From the NCBI GenBank assembly GCA_013329865.1, contig DUJJ01000121.1:3992-10356 (forward strand): DNA of 6,365 nt. Reading direction: 5' to 3'. Shown one piece after another: positions 6,223-6,365 of the stretch. Each line of letters begins with the position of its first letter. Position 1 is the first letter of the stretch. Position numbers and translations under genes: made by a program. The notes under the pieces are model-generated. The model searched no databases. It was not told where the DNA came from and saw nothing but the letters and a program-made list of their open reading frames with translations. The stretch comes from Candidatus Poseidoniaceae archaeon. GTDB taxonomy: Archaea > Thermoplasmatota > Poseidoniia > Poseidoniales > Poseidoniaceae.

Positions 6223-6365
6223 ATGAGCAGGGTGCTGACATCGATTGTTGTGTCAATGCTGTTACTGTTATCCGGGTGTATTGAACAACTCGACGTATTG
6301 AGCAATAATGACGATGCTAATAATCAAGATGAGGTAGTTGAGCCGGAACCTGAGCCGGAACCAGA
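6223..6365 (+). CDS. Predicted lipoprotein, N-terminal part (3' end outside the window)
   Basis: The ATG at 6223 opens a frame that runs off the right edge after 47 full codons. The N-terminus MSRVLTSIVVSMLLLLSGCI has one basic residue, a hydrophobic core and a lipobox LLSGC with the lipid-carrying Cys at position 19. The mature protein should therefore be exported and anchored to the outer face of the membrane by lipid on that cysteine. After the cysteine comes a flexible acidic linker rich in Asp, Asn and Glu, then a Glu-Pro repeat (EPEPEPEP) reaching the window edge. Such linkers usually tether a downstream folded domain, which is not visible, so no function can be given. The purine-rich AAGGGG 5 bases upstream supports this start. 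The 51-base gap from the deaminase suggests it may have its own promoter. Confidence 0.8.
   Translation, partial: MSRVLTSIVVSMLLLLSGCIEQLDVLSNNDDANNQDEVVEPEPEPEP
6340..6365 (+). repeat. 12-bp tandem repeat encoding Glu-Pro-Glu-Pro
   Basis: GAGCCGGAACCT (6340-6351) is followed at once by GAGCCGGAACCA (6352-6363), which differs only at the last, synonymous base. A further GA at the window edge suggests that the array continues. It encodes the Glu-Pro linker of the lipoprotein and could vary in copy number between strains. Confidence 0.7.

Noticed and set aside
6201..6284. Short reading frame from the ATG at 6201, overlapping the lipoprotein start
   Set aside because: It has only 27 codons before a TGA, no ribosome-binding site and no protein-like features; the 6223 frame has a clear lipobox.
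1..6365. tRNA/rRNA genes, CRISPR arrays, insertion sequences, attachment sites
   Set aside because: No cloverleaf, spaced repeats, transposase fragments or flanking inverted repeats were seen; intergenic space is too small for most of these.

Overview
The window is a compact, moderately AT-rich stretch of a prokaryotic chromosome with five coding regions and almost no spare DNA. It suggests an archaeon, most likely a marine euryarchaeon of the Marine Group II/III (Poseidoniales-like) type. The main evidence is a presenilin-type GxGD intramembrane protease with archaeal-style YD, GLGD and C-terminal motifs. A short lipoprotein gene ending in an acidic/proline tract is also in keeping with this. 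SerRS and FolC are of the type shared by bacteria and many archaea, so they do not settle the matter. The lineage is an inference from gene content, not a measured placement.

Layout. Bases 1-840 (+) hold the C-terminal part of a protein I do not recognise; it is open at the left edge. It ends directly against the 3' end of serS (841-2133, -), a complete seryl-tRNA synthetase. serS lies 9 bases downstream of a 724-residue presenilin/signal-peptide-peptidase homologue (2143-4317, -), and the two look like one transcription unit. A 79-base divergent intergenic region (4318-4396) separates this pair from the rightward genes folC (4397-5707), a folylpolyglutamate/dihydrofolate synthase-family ligase, and a deoxycytidylate deaminase (5734-6171). 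After a 51-base gap a lipoprotein gene begins at 6223 and runs off the right edge in a Glu-Pro repeat.

How the genes fit together. FolC makes or retains (polyglutamylated) folates, and dCMP deaminase makes dUMP. Methylene-tetrahydrofolate and dUMP are the two substrates of ThyA-type thymidylate synthase, so this pair reads as a small dTMP-supply unit. The protease-serS pairing has no obvious functional logic and may be only shared transcription.

The most interesting object is the protease. Its nine predicted membrane segments match the presenilin fold, but about 370 residues of extracytoplasmic, beta-propeller-like sequence are inserted between segments 3 and 4. The insert carries an integrin/FG-GAP-type calcium loop and the protein's only two cysteines. 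Ordinary archaeal presenilin homologues lack such an ectodomain, so this may be an intramembrane protease with its own built-in substrate- or ligand-recognition module.
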